A stretch of 64,000 nucleotides of DNA from assembly GCF_001425485.1 (NCBI RefSeq), contig NZ_LMQW01000043.1:227035-291034 (forward strand), in the 5' to 3' direction. The stretch is from Aureimonas sp. Leaf427 (lineage in GTDB: Bacteria; Pseudomonadota; Alphaproteobacteria; Rhizobiales; Rhizobiaceae). Below, piece by piece: positions 34,734 to 43,825 of this stretch. The translations under genes and the position numbers were made by a program. Every line of letters starts with the position of its first letter. Position 1 is the first letter of the stretch. Under the pieces are notes generated by a model. That model did no database searches. It was not told where the DNA came from and saw nothing but the letters and a program-made list of their open reading frames with translations.

Positions 34734-36230
34734 ATGAACATTAAGAGCCTTCTTCTCGGCTCCGCGGCGGCTTTCGTCGCTGTTTCCGGTGCCCGCGCTG
34801 CCGACGCAGTCGTTCAGGTCGAGCCCGAGCCGGCTGAATACGTCCGCATCTGCGACACCTACGGCACCGGCTTCTTCTACATCCCCGGCACCGAGACCTG
34901 CCTCAAGGTTGGCGGCTACGTCCGTATGCGCCTCGAAGCGCAGGACAACACGACCAACAACGACATCGACCTCGACAACCTGAACAGCGCTTCCGGCGCT
35001 GCTGGCACGATCGTTTTCTCGGACGGCTCTTCTTCGGCTGTTGGTGGTGTGACGGGCAACGTTCCCGGCTTCTTCATCCGGGGCAACGGCAACGACGACT
35101 ACAACGTCGGCAGCCGCGTTCGTGCTCGCGTCGAGTTCGACGCCCGCGAAGAGACCGAGCTCGGCATGCTCCGTTCGTTCATCCGCCTTCAGGCGACGAA
35201 CAACGCCGCTACCAACTCCGGCCAGGGCACGATCAACAACGGCGTCGGCATCGACCAGGCTTACATCCAGCTCGGTGGTCTGACGATCGGCAAGCTCGAC
35301 TCGCTCTGGGCCGAGCGTGACGGCCTCTTCACCGACAACGACTGGTCGGTCGGCGATCTCGGCACCAACCGCATCTCCTACACCTTCGCCGTTGCCGGCT
35401 TCACGGCTGCCGTGTCGGTCGAAGACGATGGCTCGGGCGACTTCGTTCCCGACGTCGTCGGTCAGCTCGCCTACGAAGGCGGCTGGGGCGAGGCCTACGT
35501 CTCTGGCGTCTACGACGAGCAGAGCAACATCGGCGGCATCGGCCGTTCGGCTGGCGGCACGGGTGCTTTCAACTACGCGATCCCGTCCTATGCCAACACC
35601 TTCATCGTCGACTCGTCGGCTGCTGCTGGCTTCCAGCCCGGCTTCGCCACCCTCTACAACGGCGATCTGAACGACTCGGATGACGGCGCTTTCGCTCTGA
35701 AGGCCGGCGTCACCCTCAAGGACCTGATCATGGCCGGTGGCCAGTTCAAGGTTGAAGGTCACTACGCTTTCGATCCGACGGTTTACGCCGGCGACACGGG
35801 CGGCAACTACATCGTTCCCGGCGGCGCGTTCCGCGGCCAGGGCATCTTCACCGGTGCGGGCGCTGGTGCGCTCCCGACGGTCGTCAACCTGACCTCGACG
35901 CAGTCCTACAACCTCGTCAGCGAGTGGCAGGTTGGTGCTGGTTACCAGCAGCAGCTCGACAAGCTCTTCCTGGCCGTCTCCGGCGTTTACGGCGAGACGT
36001 TCGACCTCAAGCAGAGCGTCAACACCGTCACCAACGGCGTTTCGACTGTTTCGACCTTCAACCTCGGCAATGCCGAGTACTGGGGCGTTGCCGGCAACGT
36101 CGGCTACAACATCACCTCGAACTTCTCGGTTCTGGGCGAAGTTTCCTACCGCGAGGTCGACCTTCCGTCCTCGATCAGCAACGACCTCGACACGACCGCT
36201 GGTTTCGTCGAGTTCAAGCGCACGTTCTAA
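34734..36230 (+). CDS. Rhizobial-type outer-membrane porin
   Basis: Major outer-membrane channel of 498 residues. The signal peptide is cleaved after GARA (MNIKSLLLGSAAAFVAVSGARA given as positions 1-22). The mature start carries the rhizobial porin signature EYVRICDTYGTGFFYIPGTET with a conserved disulfide pair (ICD, TCLKVGGYVRM), then beta-strands, and ends VEFKRTF with the terminal phenylalanine that targets the BAM complex. It is long for the family (often 340-420), from enlarged loops such as the glycine/asparagine-rich stretches near residues 80-125 and 270-310. Codon use is distinct, with many GCT and GTT codons and lower third-position GC, as expected for a highly expressed gene. Confidence 0.95.
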   Translation: MNIKSLLLGSAAAFVAVSGARAADAVVQVEPEPAEYVRICDTYGTGFFYIPGTETCLKVGGYVRMRLEAQDNTTNNDIDLDNLNSASGAAGTIVFSDGSSSAVGGVTGNVPGFFIRGNGNDDYNVGSRVRARVEFDAREETELGMLRSFIRLQATNNAATNSGQGTINNGVGIDQAYIQLGGLTIGKLDSLWAERDGLFTDNDWSVGDLGTNRISYTFAVAGFTAAVSVEDDGSGDFVPDVVGQLAYEGGWGEAYVSGVYDEQSNIGGIGRSAGGTGAFNYAIPSYANTFIVDSSAAAGFQPGFATLYNGDLNDSDDGAFALKAGVTLKDLIMAGGQFKVEGHYAFDPTVYAGDTGGNYIVPGGAFRGQGIFTGAGAGALPTVVNLTSTQSYNLVSEWQVGAGYQQQLDKLFLAVSGVYGETFDLKQSVNTVTNGVSTVSTFNLGNAEYWGVAGNVGYNITSNFSVLGEVSYREVDLPSSISNDLDTTAGFVEFKRTF

Positions 36231-36255
36231 TCGGATCACTCCGATCGAATCAGGG

Positions 36256-36290
36256 AGGCCCGGCGGCAACGCCGGGCCTTTCTTCGTTTT
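36256..36290 (+). terminator. Rho-independent terminator after the porin
   Basis: Perfect 10-bp stem AGGCCCGGCG (36256-36265) with its complement (36270-36279), loop GCAA, followed by TTTCTTCGTTTT. Confidence 0.93.
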
Positions 36291-36401
36291 GGGTTGTTTC
36301 GCAGCGATGCAGGCGGTCTCCGACCGTCGTGTTGGTTGAGATAAAGCCCCCCTTTCAGTCCCTGCCATGCGAGCCGCTTGGCGCCACTTCTTCTCCGTCT
36401 G

Positions 36402-36532
36402 CTCCTCACCTTGTGGAAAAGGTCCGGCAGCGGCTTAGGGGTTTTCAGCGCGACGATGGGAGAGGTGGGCGCAATCGCCCCTCATCGCCCTGCCGGGCAC
36501 TTCTCCCCGGAGGGGCGAAGAAGCCTGTGCTG
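36402..36532. repeat. Fold-back intergenic repeat, copy 1 (degenerate left arm)
   Basis: Left arm ends GGTCCGGCAGCGG...TAGGGG (about 36421-36441); right arm is its imperfect inverse, CCCCTCATCGCCCTGCCGGG (36478-36497), followed by a short palindrome CTTCTCCCCGGAGGGGCGAAG (36500-36520 region). Copy 2 repeats the same layout 245 bp on. The arms resemble short palindromic repeats found between genes in many Rhizobiales. Confidence 0.65.
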
Positions 36533-36645
36533 AGTGGTCGTGACGTCGTTTGGCAGTTCCATGACGAAGAATGGCGGAGGGCGTGCCGGGCCGGGGCGAA
36601 TGAGGGTTCGCTGTGGAAGCGTGCAAGGCGGTTTCCGAGCGGGCA

Positions 36646-36775
36646 TCTTCTCCCCTTTGGGGAGAAGGTCGCGGCAGCGGGATGAGGGGGCTTGGCGCAA
36701 CAATCAAGAAAGCGGGCGCGAAGGCCCACCATCACCCTGCCGTGCACTTCTCCTCGGAGGGGAGAAGAAGCCGTT
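36646..36775. repeat. Fold-back intergenic repeat, copy 2
   Basis: Left arm: TCTCCCCTTTGGGGAGA palindrome then AGGTCGCGGCAGCGGGATGA (36648-36685); right arm: imperfect inverse CACCATCACCCTGCCGTGCA (36727-36746) then TTCTCCTCGGAGGGGAGAA. Arms are separated by about 40 bases. With copy 1 it fills the gap between the porin and slt; no gene is seen in 36291-36845. Confidence 0.7.
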
Positions 36776-36845
36776 CTGCAGCGACTTCGCATGCGTTCGT
36801 CGGCTGGATCGGCCATCGAGTCGGTGCACGATTTGCTTCTCTCAT

Positions 36846-36884
36846 AAAAAAAGGCCCCCGGATCGTCTCCGGGGGCCTTTTTCG
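36846..36884. terminator. Bidirectional terminator before slt stop
   Basis: Perfect 12-bp stem AAGGCCCCCGGA (36851-36862) with its complement (36868-36879), loop TCGTC, with A-run on the left and T-run on the right, so it works on both strands. It ends slt (minus strand) and blocks read-through from the porin side. Confidence 0.93.
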
Positions 36885-36905
36885 TCGTTTCAGCGAGCGC
36901 TTTCT

Positions 36906-39122
36906 TCACCCCGCGCGGCGGCCGAAGACGAGGTCCTGCTGGATGTTGGAGCCGGCGCCGAGGCGCATTTTGTAGACCTGATAGTTCTCCATCACGCGCT
37001 GCACGTAGTTGCGCGTTTCGGTGAAGGGGATGCGCTCGACCCAGTCCACGACCTCCTCGATCGACTTGCCGCGCGGGTCGCCGAAGCGCTCGACCCATTC
37101 GCGGGCTCTGCGGGGGCCGGCATTATAGGCGGCGAAGGTGAGGATGTAGGAGCCGGCGAAGTTGTCGATCTGCTCGCCGAGGAAGCGCGAGCCGAGTGCG
37201 GCATTGTAGCCGGGGTCTGTCGTGAGGCGCGCGAGGGAGAAGGGCATGCCGGCCTTCTGGGCCACCGATTTCGCTGTGCCCGGCATCAGCTGAAGAAGGC
37301 CGAGCGCGCCGGCGGGCGAGCGGGCGCCGGGGTTGAACTCGGATTCCTGGCGCGCGATCGCATAGGCAAGAGCCTTGCCGGAGGCCGAGATGTTGGCGGA
37401 GGCCGGGATGACGCCGATCGGGAAGGCGAGGGCGGCCGCCGAATCGATGCCGCGCTGGTTCGCCTGCTTGCCGACCTTCAGCGCGAGATAATGGTCGCCG
37501 CGTCGCTCGGCCTGAGCGGCGAGAAGGGCGAGTTCGCCGGGGCTCGTCAACTCGTCGGCGAGCGCGCGGTAGAGGATGTTGGCGCGGCTTTCGAGGCCGA
37601 GATCCTCCAGCCGTCGGATCGCCTGCACGGCGGCGCGGCTTTCGAAGCGCTGGCGCTCGGCGGAGCTGGGCTTGGGATAGGCGACGCTGCCCTGTCCCTT
37701 GCCGAGGCGGGAGGCCGAGAGCTGGCCGTAATAGGTCGTGGAATAGGCGGCGGAGCGGCCGTAATATTGCGCGGCATTGCCGGAGCCGCTCTTATCCGCC
37801 GTTCGGCCGAGCCAGTAATAGGCGCGGCTCTGCGAGAGCGGGCGATTGGAAAGCTCGGCGATCTTGGAAAAGTGCCGCGCGGCCGTCTTCGTGTCGCCGA
37901 GGAAGGACAGTGCGATCCAGCCGGCGTGGAACTCGGCCTCCGCCGCTTCGGCCGGATTTTCCGCCGAATGGGCTGCGGCGACGCGGTAGGCGTCCTTGTA
38001 GCGGCGGCGGTCGAGAAGATCGCGCGCGATGATGCGCCGCTCGTTCCACCAGGCTTCGGCATCGACGAGCGCGTCGCGGTCGGTCGGCGCCTGGAGGAGG
38101 ATGCGCGCGGCCTCTTCTACCTTGTCGGCCTTGCGGAGATATTCGACCTGCGAGAACAGGAAGCCGGGGTCAGAGCGCTGGCCGGCCGGCACGGCGGCGA
38201 GGAGCTTGGCGGCACTCTTGTCCTCGCGCACGACGGCGGCGCGCGCGGCGAAGAGGCGCTCGGCATTGGCCAGCGTCTTCAGCCGCTCGGCGTCGGAAAC
38301 GCGGTCGGCATAGAGCAGCATGTCCATGCGCCGCTTGTGGTCGGCCTTGGTCAGCATGGGGCCGAAGGTCTTGAGGATCTGGCTTTCGACGGCGCGGTCC
38401 ATCTTGTCCTCGCGCCAGACGCGGGCGATCACCCGGCGGGCCTCGCCGGCCTGTCCGAGTTCGATCTGCGCGCGGGCGAGCGCCATCGCGCCTTCCGCCG
38501 TCTGGGGGCGCGTGCCGGCGAAAGCCTGCACCACGTCCCGTGCCGCCGGCTGCTCGCGATAGAGCGCGCGCTCGGAATTGGCCCGCAGCGTCTTCATGCC
38601 CGGCCAGCCTTCCAGCTCGGCGGCGGCCGTGGCGATCTCGCGTGCCGGAACGTCCCGGCCGCCGTTGAGGGCGATCGCCCAGGTCAGGATCTGCCGGTCG
38701 AGCGTGCCCCGCCGCATGCCTTCGCGGATCGCCCGGGCCTTGTTCACGTCGCCGGCCGAGAGCGACTTCAGGCCGCCCGCCAGTTCGCCGGCAATGGCGC
38801 GCACGTCGCTCGGGCGCGAGGAGATCGCCGAGATCGAGGCGGTGAAGGCCTGCGCGCTCCGATCGACTTCGGCTGTGGCGGCTGCGGGCGCGGCTTGCCG
38901 GGGGGCCACGAGCGGGTTCGCCGCCGCGGGCGCGGAGCGGCCGAACCTCGCGGGATCAATGGCGACCCCGTCGCGGCTCATCGGGCGAACGGTCGGCATC
39001 GGCCCGGCCGGGGGAAGAACGGACTGCGCGCCCGCGGCCTGCACGAGCATGGTCGCGGCAAGCCCCTGCAGGAGAACGCGCTTGGTGACGGCCGGGAATA
39101 GCATGGCAACCTTTCGACGCAT
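36906..39122 (-). CDS. slt: Soluble lytic murein transglycosylase
   Basis: Periplasmic enzyme that cleaves peptidoglycan glycan strands to 1,6-anhydromuropeptides. The 738-residue protein has a signal peptide (about 1-32), a proline/alanine-rich linker, a long superhelical ring of alpha-hairpins (about 80-560) and a C-terminal SLT domain. The catalytic glutamate is near residue 593 in [19 protein letters not shown], followed by [11 protein letters not shown] and [20 protein letters not shown]. The start is either ATG 39122 or ATG 39104; the latter has AAGG upstream, and both give a signal peptide. It is transcribed divergently from dapA. Confidence 0.94.
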   Translation of the reverse strand: MRRKVAMLFPAVTKRVLLQGLAATMLVQAAGAQSVLPPAGPMPTVRPMSRDGVAIDPARFGRSAPAAANPLVAPRQAAPAAATAEVDRSAQAFTASISAISSRPSDVRAIAGELAGGLKSLSAGDVNKARAIREGMRRGTLDRQILTWAIALNGGRDVPAREIATAAAELEGWPGMKTLRANSERALYREQPAARDVVQAFAGTRPQTAEGAMALARAQIELGQAGEARRVIARVWREDKMDRAVESQILKTFGPMLTKADHKRRMDMLLYADRVSDAERLKTLANAERLFAARAAVVREDKSAAKLLAAVPAGQRSDPGFLFSQVEYLRKADKVEEAARILLQAPTDRDALVDAEAWWNERRIIARDLLDRRRYKDAYRVAAAHSAENPAEAAEAEFHAGWIALSFLGDTKTAARHFSKIAELSNRPLSQSRAYYWLGRTADKSGSGNAAQYYGRSAAYSTTYYGQLSASRLGKGQGSVAYPKPSSAERQRFESRAAVQAIRRLEDLGLESRANILYRALADELTSPGELALLAAQAERRGDHYLALKVGKQANQRGIDSAAALAFPIGVIPASANISASGKALAYAIARQESEFNPGARSPAGALGLLQLMPGTAKSVAQKAGMPFSLARLTTDPGYNAALGSRFLGEQIDNFAGSYILTFAAYNAGPRRAREWVERFGDPRGKSIEEVVDWVERIPFTETRNYVQRVMENYQVYKMRLGAGSNIQQDLVFGRRAG

Positions 39123-39497
39123 CAAAATGCTCGTCGGCGCGACGCCGAAAGGGCCGCGCTCTATGGTTTCCCGATTGTGCACGGGCGCCATGAACCAATC
39201 GTAAAGTCCGGTGAGAATGGCGCTTTCGGACTTCGCCGCCGCGCTTGCGTCGCTTGTTTCGATCATCGCCCTTCACTATGCTGCCGAGCTTCGTGGAAGG
39301 CAAAGCGGCCGTTTTCATGTCGGGTGGACTCTTCGGGTCCGCCGCGCTCGTGGTGCCGCTTGGCATACCCTTTCTCCGGGAGCATCCCGGCGGCAGGGTC
39401 TGCCAAGTCCGAGCGGCGCTCGAGCGTCTCGCCGGAACGTCTTCCGGCGCAAAAGTATGCCTCGCATGCGCGGGGACCGATGGGAGTAGGGCAGGGC
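39123..39497. other. Divergent promoter region slt/dapA
   Basis: 375 bp without a supported gene. It must hold promoters for slt (leftward) and dapA (rightward). I see no clear -35/-10 pair, repeat or RNA gene. Confidence 0.35.
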
Positions 39498-40379
39498 ATG
39501 TTCAAGGGTTCGATGCCGGCGCTGGTGACGCCGTTCGCCGCCGACGGTTCGCTGGACGAGGCGGCGTTTCGCGCCCTCGTCTCCTGGCAGATCGCGGAAG
39601 GCTCGCACGGTCTCGTGCCGGTCGGCACCACGGGCGAAAGCCCGACGCTGACTCACGACGAGCACAAGCATGTCGTCGAACTCTGCATCGAGGTCGCGGA
39701 CAAGCGGGTTCCGGTCATCGCCGGGGCCGGCTCCAACAACACGTCGGAAGCGATCGACCTCGCCCGCTTCGCCGAGGATGCCGGGGCGGACGGTCTCCTC
39801 GTGGTGACGCCTTATTACAACAAGCCGACGCAGCGCGGCCTCTATGCGCATTACGCGGCCATCGCCAAGGCGGTGACCCTGCCGATCCTCATCTACAACA
39901 TCCCCCCGCGTTCGGTCATCGACATGAGCGTCGAGACGATGGCGCGGCTTCATGCCGACTTCCCGAACATCGTCGGCGTCAAGGACGCCACGGCCAAGCT
40001 CGACCGCGTGTCGGACCAGCGCCAGGCTTGCGGGCCGGACTTTATCCAGATCACCGGCGAGGATGCGACGGCGCTGGCGCACATGGCCCTCGGCGGGCGG
40101 GGTGCGATCTCGGTGACGGCCAATGTTGCGCCGCGTCTCTGCTCGGAGTTCCAGACGGCCTGTCTCGCCGGCGATTTCGCGCGTGCGCTGGACTATCAGG
40201 ACCGGCTCTTTCCGCTGCACAAGGCGATCTTCATCGAGCCCGGTGTGTCTGGCGTGAAGTACGCCCTGTCGCGCCTCGGCAAGGCCGAGAACGTGGTTCG
40301 CTCGCCGCTGATGACGATCGAGCGCTCGACGGAGGAGGCGATCGACAGCGCGCTGAGGCACGCCGGCCTTCTCAACTGA
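39498..40379 (+). CDS. dapA: 4-hydroxy-tetrahydrodipicolinate synthase
   Basis: Condenses pyruvate with aspartate semialdehyde, the first committed step of lysine and diaminopimelate synthesis. The 293-residue protein matches E. coli DapA in length. Catalytic residues are all present: Thr44-Thr45 in VGTTGESPT, Tyr107 in TPYYNKPTQ, Tyr133 in LIYNIPPRS and the Schiff-base Lys162 in [10 protein letters not shown]. The start ATG 39498 gives the usual [13 protein letters not shown] and follows a GCAGGG ribosome-binding stretch. smpB follows on the same strand, as in other rhizobia. Confidence 0.97.
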   Translation: MFKGSMPALVTPFAADGSLDEAAFRALVSWQIAEGSHGLVPVGTTGESPTLTHDEHKHVVELCIEVADKRVPVIAGAGSNNTSEAIDLARFAEDAGADGLLVVTPYYNKPTQRGLYAHYAAIAKAVTLPILIYNIPPRSVIDMSVETMARLHADFPNIVGVKDATAKLDRVSDQRQACGPDFIQITGEDATALAHMALGGRGAISVTANVAPRLCSEFQTACLAGDFARALDYQDRLFPLHKAIFIEPGVSGVKYALSRLGKAENVVRSPLMTIERSTEEAIDSALRHAGLLN

Positions 40380-40519
40380 GCGTTTCGGCTGTGCCGCCCT
40401 CGGCATAGGCTGCAGGTCCGGCCGTCTCCGGTCCCGTCTGGCTGCCGGGCGGCCGCCACCCCATATCCGTCAGCCGACGGCCGGACGATCCGGCCCTCGT
40501 CGCATGAGACCGGACTTCC

Positions 40520-40993
40520 ATGGCCAAACCCGCAAAGCAGAAGTCGAACATCGCCGCGGAGAACCGCAAGGCGCGGTTCCACTACGAGATCATGGACACG
40601 CTCGAAACCGGCATGGTCCTGACCGGCACGGAGATCAAGTCGCTGCGCGAGGGCCGGTCCACGATCGCGGAAGCCTATGCGACGGAGGAGGGCGGCGAGC
40701 TGTGGCTCATCAACTCCTACGTGCCGGAATATCTCTGGGCCAACCGGTTCAACCACGTTCCGAAGCGCCGCCGGAAGCTGCTCGTCCACAAGAAGCAGCT
40801 GAACCGGCTCGCCGGCGCCATCCAGCGAGACGGGATGACGCTCGTGCCGCTGAAGATCTACTTCAACGAGCGCGGCATGGCGAAGCTGGAGCTTGCCATC
40901 GCCCGCGGCAAGAACGCACCGGACAAGCGCGAGGCCGAGAAGGAACGCGACTGGAACCGCCAGAAGCAGCGCCTGATGAAGGAAAACCGCTGA
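40520..40993 (+). CDS. smpB: SsrA-binding protein SmpB
   Basis: Partner of tmRNA in rescue of stalled ribosomes. The 157-residue protein shows the family core [57 protein letters not shown] and [24 protein letters not shown]. The basic C-terminal tail ([19 protein letters not shown]) that enters the ribosomal decoding site is intact. It lies 140 bp after dapA. The tmRNA gene itself was not found in this window. Confidence 0.97.
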   Translation: MAKPAKQKSNIAAENRKARFHYEIMDTLETGMVLTGTEIKSLREGRSTIAEAYATEEGGELWLINSYVPEYLWANRFNHVPKRRRKLLVHKKQLNRLAGAIQRDGMTLVPLKIYFNERGMAKLELAIARGKNAPDKREAEKERDWNRQKQRLMKENR

Positions 40994-41086
40994 CGGATGG
41001 GATGGATATCCCCCGCAAGCGTTCGCTTGAAGCACGGCGATGCTTGCCTTGCGTAAAGCTGCGCCGTTGGCTTACGCTGTGTCCCT

Positions 41087-41314
41087 ATGGTGACGGTTCT
41101 TCGCGAGGCCGGTTTGCGGATCGTCATCTATCTGGATGATCACGAGCCGGCCCATGTTCACGCCTATGGAGACGGCGAAGCCCGGATCGACCTCGTTCGT
41201 CTGCGGGTTCTGTCTCAGCGAGGAATGACGAGGCGTGAACTCGCGAAGACGCTATCGATCGTCACCAGCCATCATGAGTTTCTCTTGAGGAAATGGACCG
41301 AGATTCATGGCTGA
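41087..41314 (+). CDS. DUF4160 protein, first of a DUF4160-DUF2442 pair
   Basis: A 75-residue protein with the DUF4160 core: GLRIVIYLDDHEPAHVHAYGDGEARIDL (given in part), where DHEPxHVHA is the family hallmark, then a short helical end HHEFLLRKWTEIHG. The histidines around HEPAHVH could bind a metal or act catalytically, but no activity is established to my knowledge. The next gene overlaps its end by eight bases. Such compact two-gene modules often behave like toxin-antitoxin pairs; here that is inference. It sits between smpB and a convergent glycosylase, a plausible insertion point for an accessory module. Confidence 0.82.
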   Translation: MVTVLREAGLRIVIYLDDHEPAHVHAYGDGEARIDLVRLRVLSQRGMTRRELAKTLSIVTSHHEFLLRKWTEIHG

Positions 41315-41717
41315 GGGTCAAACCGCTACCGCGGCCTATCTGGACGCAACCCGTCGCGGCATTCGGGAGCGGAGTGCAAGTCCGATCCCGGTCTCGGTGC
41401 GCTACGACCTGTCGTCCAGGCGTGTCGTCGTGGAGTTTTCGAACGGGTCCGCGTTCTGGGTTCCGGCTCATGCCTTGCAAGGGTTGGAATCGGCCTCCGA
41501 CGAGGACCTGTCGGAGGTCGAGCTTTTGGGGGAGACCGGTCTTCACTGGGAGCGGCTGGACGTGGACTTTCGCATCTCGGGTTTGATGGCGGGCATTTTC
41601 GGAACGGCCGCTTTCATGGAAGCCTCGCGGCGCGACGGCCCGTCGCAGGCGCCTGCAGGAAGTGCCGTATCGCGCCCCGATGGCGCAAAGGGCCGACGCC
41701 CCGGAACGTCCGTCTGA
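41307..41717 (+). CDS. DUF2442 protein, partner of the DUF4160 gene
   Basis: A 136-residue protein whose middle (about 25-100) is a DUF2442 domain: PIPVSVRYDLSSRRVVVEFSNGSAFWVPAHAL (given in part) and LGETGLHWERLDVDFRISGLM. The GxGLHWExLDxDxxxxGL pattern is the family signature. The N-terminus TAAYLDATRRGIR is helical and the basic tail after residue 110 is low-complexity and possibly disordered. The ATGG-to-TGA overlap with DUF4160 (41307-41314) implies coupled translation. In other bacteria DUF2442 genes are commonly next to DUF4160 genes. A DNA-binding or antitoxin role is conjecture. Confidence 0.85.
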   Translation: MAEGQTATAAYLDATRRGIRERSASPIPVSVRYDLSSRRVVVEFSNGSAFWVPAHALQGLESASDEDLSEVELLGETGLHWERLDVDFRISGLMAGIFGTAAFMEASRRDGPSQAPAGSAVSRPDGAKGRRPGTSV

Positions 41718-41724
41718 TCCGATA

Positions 41725-42396
41725 TCACCCGTCCAGAAACTGCCTGACGCTTGCGAAGACCGTTTCGAACATCTCCGTCGTCAGGACGCCCGTGTTCGTG
41801 TTGTAACGCGAGCAGTGGTAGCTGGAGGCGATGCGAAGGCCTGCGATGTCTTGGCGTCCGTCGTGGCGGAAGGGCGCGTCCTTCAGACGGATGCCGAGCG
41901 CGCGCAGCGTCGAATCATGGGCGATGCGCCCGAGCGTCACGACGGCGCGAAGGTTCGGCAGGCCCGTCAGCGTCGGCGTCAGGAACTGGCGGCAGGTGTT
42001 GATCTCGACCGGTAGGGGCTTGTTCTCCGGGGGAACGCAGCGGACCGCGTTCATGATCGCGGTGCCCTTCAGTTCCAGCCCGTCATCCGGGCGGGCGGCG
42101 AAGCGATCGTTGGCAAAGCCGAAGCGGCTCAGCGTCGCGTAGAGGAGGTCGCCCGCATAGTCGCCGGTGAAGGGCCGCCCGGTCCGATTGGCGCCCCGCA
42201 CGCCCGGCGCCAGACCGACGATCAGAAGCTCGACGGCCGCAGGGCCGCCGGCGGGCATGAAGGTTCTGACGGGGGCGTTGTGCCAGTCCGGCTCCTTCTC
42301 GCGCCATGTCCGGCGGAACTCGACGAGACGCGGGCAGAGCGGGCAGTCGCGATCGGGCTGGGGCGGCTCGGCGCCGGAAGCGGAGACAGGTGTCAA
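41725..42396 (-). CDS. Uracil-DNA glycosylase, family 5 (UdgB-like)
   Basis: Removes uracil and other deaminated bases from DNA. The 223-residue protein has the four iron-sulfur cysteines Cys18, Cys21 (DCPLCPRLVEFR), Cys120 (NAVRCVPPENKP) and Cys135 (INTCRQFL), motif A GLAPGVRGANRTGRPFTGD and motif B SYHCSRYNTNTGVLT. The serine/histidine motif B is that of family 5, distinct from the family 4-like enzyme at 24793. The only usable in-frame start is TTG 42396, preceded by GAAGGGA; an ATG at 42419 is out of frame (see the 8-codon frame). It is cotranscribed with the NYN gene. Confidence 0.92.
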   Translation of the reverse strand: MTPVSASGAEPPQPDRDCPLCPRLVEFRRTWREKEPDWHNAPVRTFMPAGGPAAVELLIVGLAPGVRGANRTGRPFTGDYAGDLLYATLSRFGFANDRFAARPDDGLELKGTAIMNAVRCVPPENKPLPVEINTCRQFLTPTLTGLPNLRAVVTLGRIAHDSTLRALGIRLKDAPFRHDGRQDIAGLRIASSYHCSRYNTNTGVLTTEMFETVFASVRQFLDG

Positions 42397-42419
42397 CGGT
42401 CGGCGTCCCTTCGGCTCAT
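42393..42419 (-). other. Eight-codon frame bridging the NYN stop and the glycosylase start
   Basis: ATG at 42419 overlaps the NYN stop (ATGA) and opens eight codons that end in TGA overlapping the glycosylase TTG (TTGA). It may carry ribosomes between the two genes, or it may mark a one-base sequence error, in which case the glycosylase would start at 42419. Confidence 0.4.
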
Positions 42420-43012
42420 CCTTCCTCGTTCTGGTCGAGATCGCCGTCGTGCTCGGCGCGGCGGGCGAGACGGGCCTCGCGCTCGGCGGCGCTGCGGCCG
42501 ATCTCGCTGCGAAGGCTCGCCAGATCGATGAAGTGGTCGGCCTGACGGCGCAGATCGTCGGAGATCATCGGGGGCTGCGTCGTCAGGGTGGAGACGACGG
42601 AGACCTTGCGACCCTTGCGCTGGAGCGCGGCCACGAGCGAGCGGAAGTCGCCATCGCCGGAAAAGAGCACGAAATGGTCGACCGTGTCGGACAGCTCCAT
42701 CGCGTCCACGGCCAGTTCGATGTCCATATTGCCCTTGATCCGGCGGCGGCCCGCCGAATCGGTGAACTCGCGGGCCGGCTTCGTCACGAGCCGATAGCCG
42801 TTATAGTCGAGCCAGTCGATCAGCGGGCGAATCGAGGAATATTCCTGATCCTCGATCAGGGCCGTGTAGTAGTGGGCTCTCAGGAGATAGCCGCGCTTCT
42901 GGAAGGCGGTGAGCAACTTCTTGTAGTCGATGTCGAAGCCGAGGCTTCGCGAAGTCGCATAGAGATTGGCGCCGTCGATGAAGAGAGCGATCTTTTCGCG
43001 GGAGTCGAACAT
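42416..43012 (-). CDS. NYN-domain (LabA/DUF88) protein
   Basis: PIN-like predicted ribonuclease of 198 residues. Acidic active-site residues are present in ALFIDGANLYATSRSLGF, KGNMDIELAVDAM and VLFSGDGDFRSLV; the pattern VSVVSTLTTQPPMISDDLRRQADHFIDL (given in part) completes the LabA group signature. A charged tail of about 40 residues follows (EREARLARRAEHDGDLDQNEE). ATG 43012 gives the conserved MFDSREKIALFIDG start; TTG 43033 is possible. Family members are thought to cut or bind RNA; the cellular target is unknown. It is upstream of the family 5 glycosylase and coupled to it. Confidence 0.92.
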   Translation of the reverse strand: MFDSREKIALFIDGANLYATSRSLGFDIDYKKLLTAFQKRGYLLRAHYYTALIEDQEYSSIRPLIDWLDYNGYRLVTKPAREFTDSAGRRRIKGNMDIELAVDAMELSDTVDHFVLFSGDGDFRSLVAALQRKGRKVSVVSTLTTQPPMISDDLRRQADHFIDLASLRSEIGRSAAEREARLARRAEHDGDLDQNEEG

Positions 43013-43281
43013 TCGAAAATCGATACCTGGCAAGCGTTTGGAAGACGGTGTCTCGGCTGGTGCGCGACGGGCCGGCGGCTGCTGACACGGTCCGTCCTTT
43101 TGTCTTAGGCCGCCCGCAGCGGCTTGCCAACATTGCGCTGGGGTTGCAGACCTAGCTCCCGGTTGCGGGCTTTTATCGTCGGGCGGGGTTGATTTCCCGT
43201 CCCTTGCGCTTGTGCCGTCTGCCTTATGCCGCTAAGGGACGCAGCTTACCGTCCGAGTTCAGAGCGTTAGGGGAGACAGGC

Positions 43282-43686
43282 ATGGCCCGCGTCACCGTCG
43301 AAGACTGCGTCGACAAGATCGAGAACCGTTTCGAGCTCGTCCTGCTCGCCAGCCACCGCGCTCGCCAGATCGCTCAGGGCCAGCCCATCACGATCGACCG
43401 CGACAACGATAAAAACCCCGTCGTCGCGCTGCGCGAGATCGCCGACGAGACGCTCTCGCCCGGCGATCTGAAGGAAGACCTGATCCATTCGCTGCAGAAG
43501 CATGTCGAGGTCGACGAGCCGGAGCCGCAGGCGCCCTCGCAGGCGAGCCTGCCGGAGGATGCCTCGACCGTGTTCGGCTCGGCCGCCGACGGCGAGGAGA
43601 ACATCGCCTTCGACCGCATGTCGGAAGACGAGCTTCTCGCCGGCATCGAGGGCCTGGTCGCCCCCGAGAAGAACGACGATTTCTGA
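43282..43686 (+). CDS. rpoZ: RNA polymerase omega subunit
   Basis: Assembly and ppGpp-response subunit of RNA polymerase, 134 residues. The N-terminal two thirds carry the family core [34 protein letters not shown] and [15 protein letters not shown]; the acidic C-terminal extension ([20 protein letters not shown] onward, given in part) is typical of alphaproteobacterial omega. A strong AGGGGAGACAGG ribosome-binding stretch precedes ATG 43282. It is followed by a terminator and then by rsh, the usual order rpoZ-rsh. The MAR start contacts the site where ppGpp binds at the omega/beta-prime interface in other bacteria. Confidence 0.97.
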   Translation: MARVTVEDCVDKIENRFELVLLASHRARQIAQGQPITIDRDNDKNPVVALREIADETLSPGDLKEDLIHSLQKHVEVDEPEPQAPSQASLPEDASTVFGSAADGEENIAFDRMSEDELLAGIEGLVAPEKNDDF

Positions 43687-43740
43687 CCTTTCGTCGCGGT
43701 TTAGGCTTTCGGCTCCGCCGAAAGTCTTCCTATATTGAGA

Positions 43741-43773
43741 AGGGCGCTTCGCGGCTGCGAGGCGCCCTTTTTT
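43741..43773 (+). terminator. Rho-independent terminator between rpoZ and rsh
   Basis: Arms AGGGCGCTTCGC (43741-43752) and GCGAGGCGCCCT (43757-43768) with one mismatch, loop GGCT, then TTTTT. A smaller hairpin (CTTTCGG/CCGAAAG) sits just before it. Confidence 0.9.
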
Positions 43774-43825
43774 CGTTCCCGCGTATCCGCCGTCCACAAC
43801 ACTCGCAGGATGTCTTCCCCGCCCG

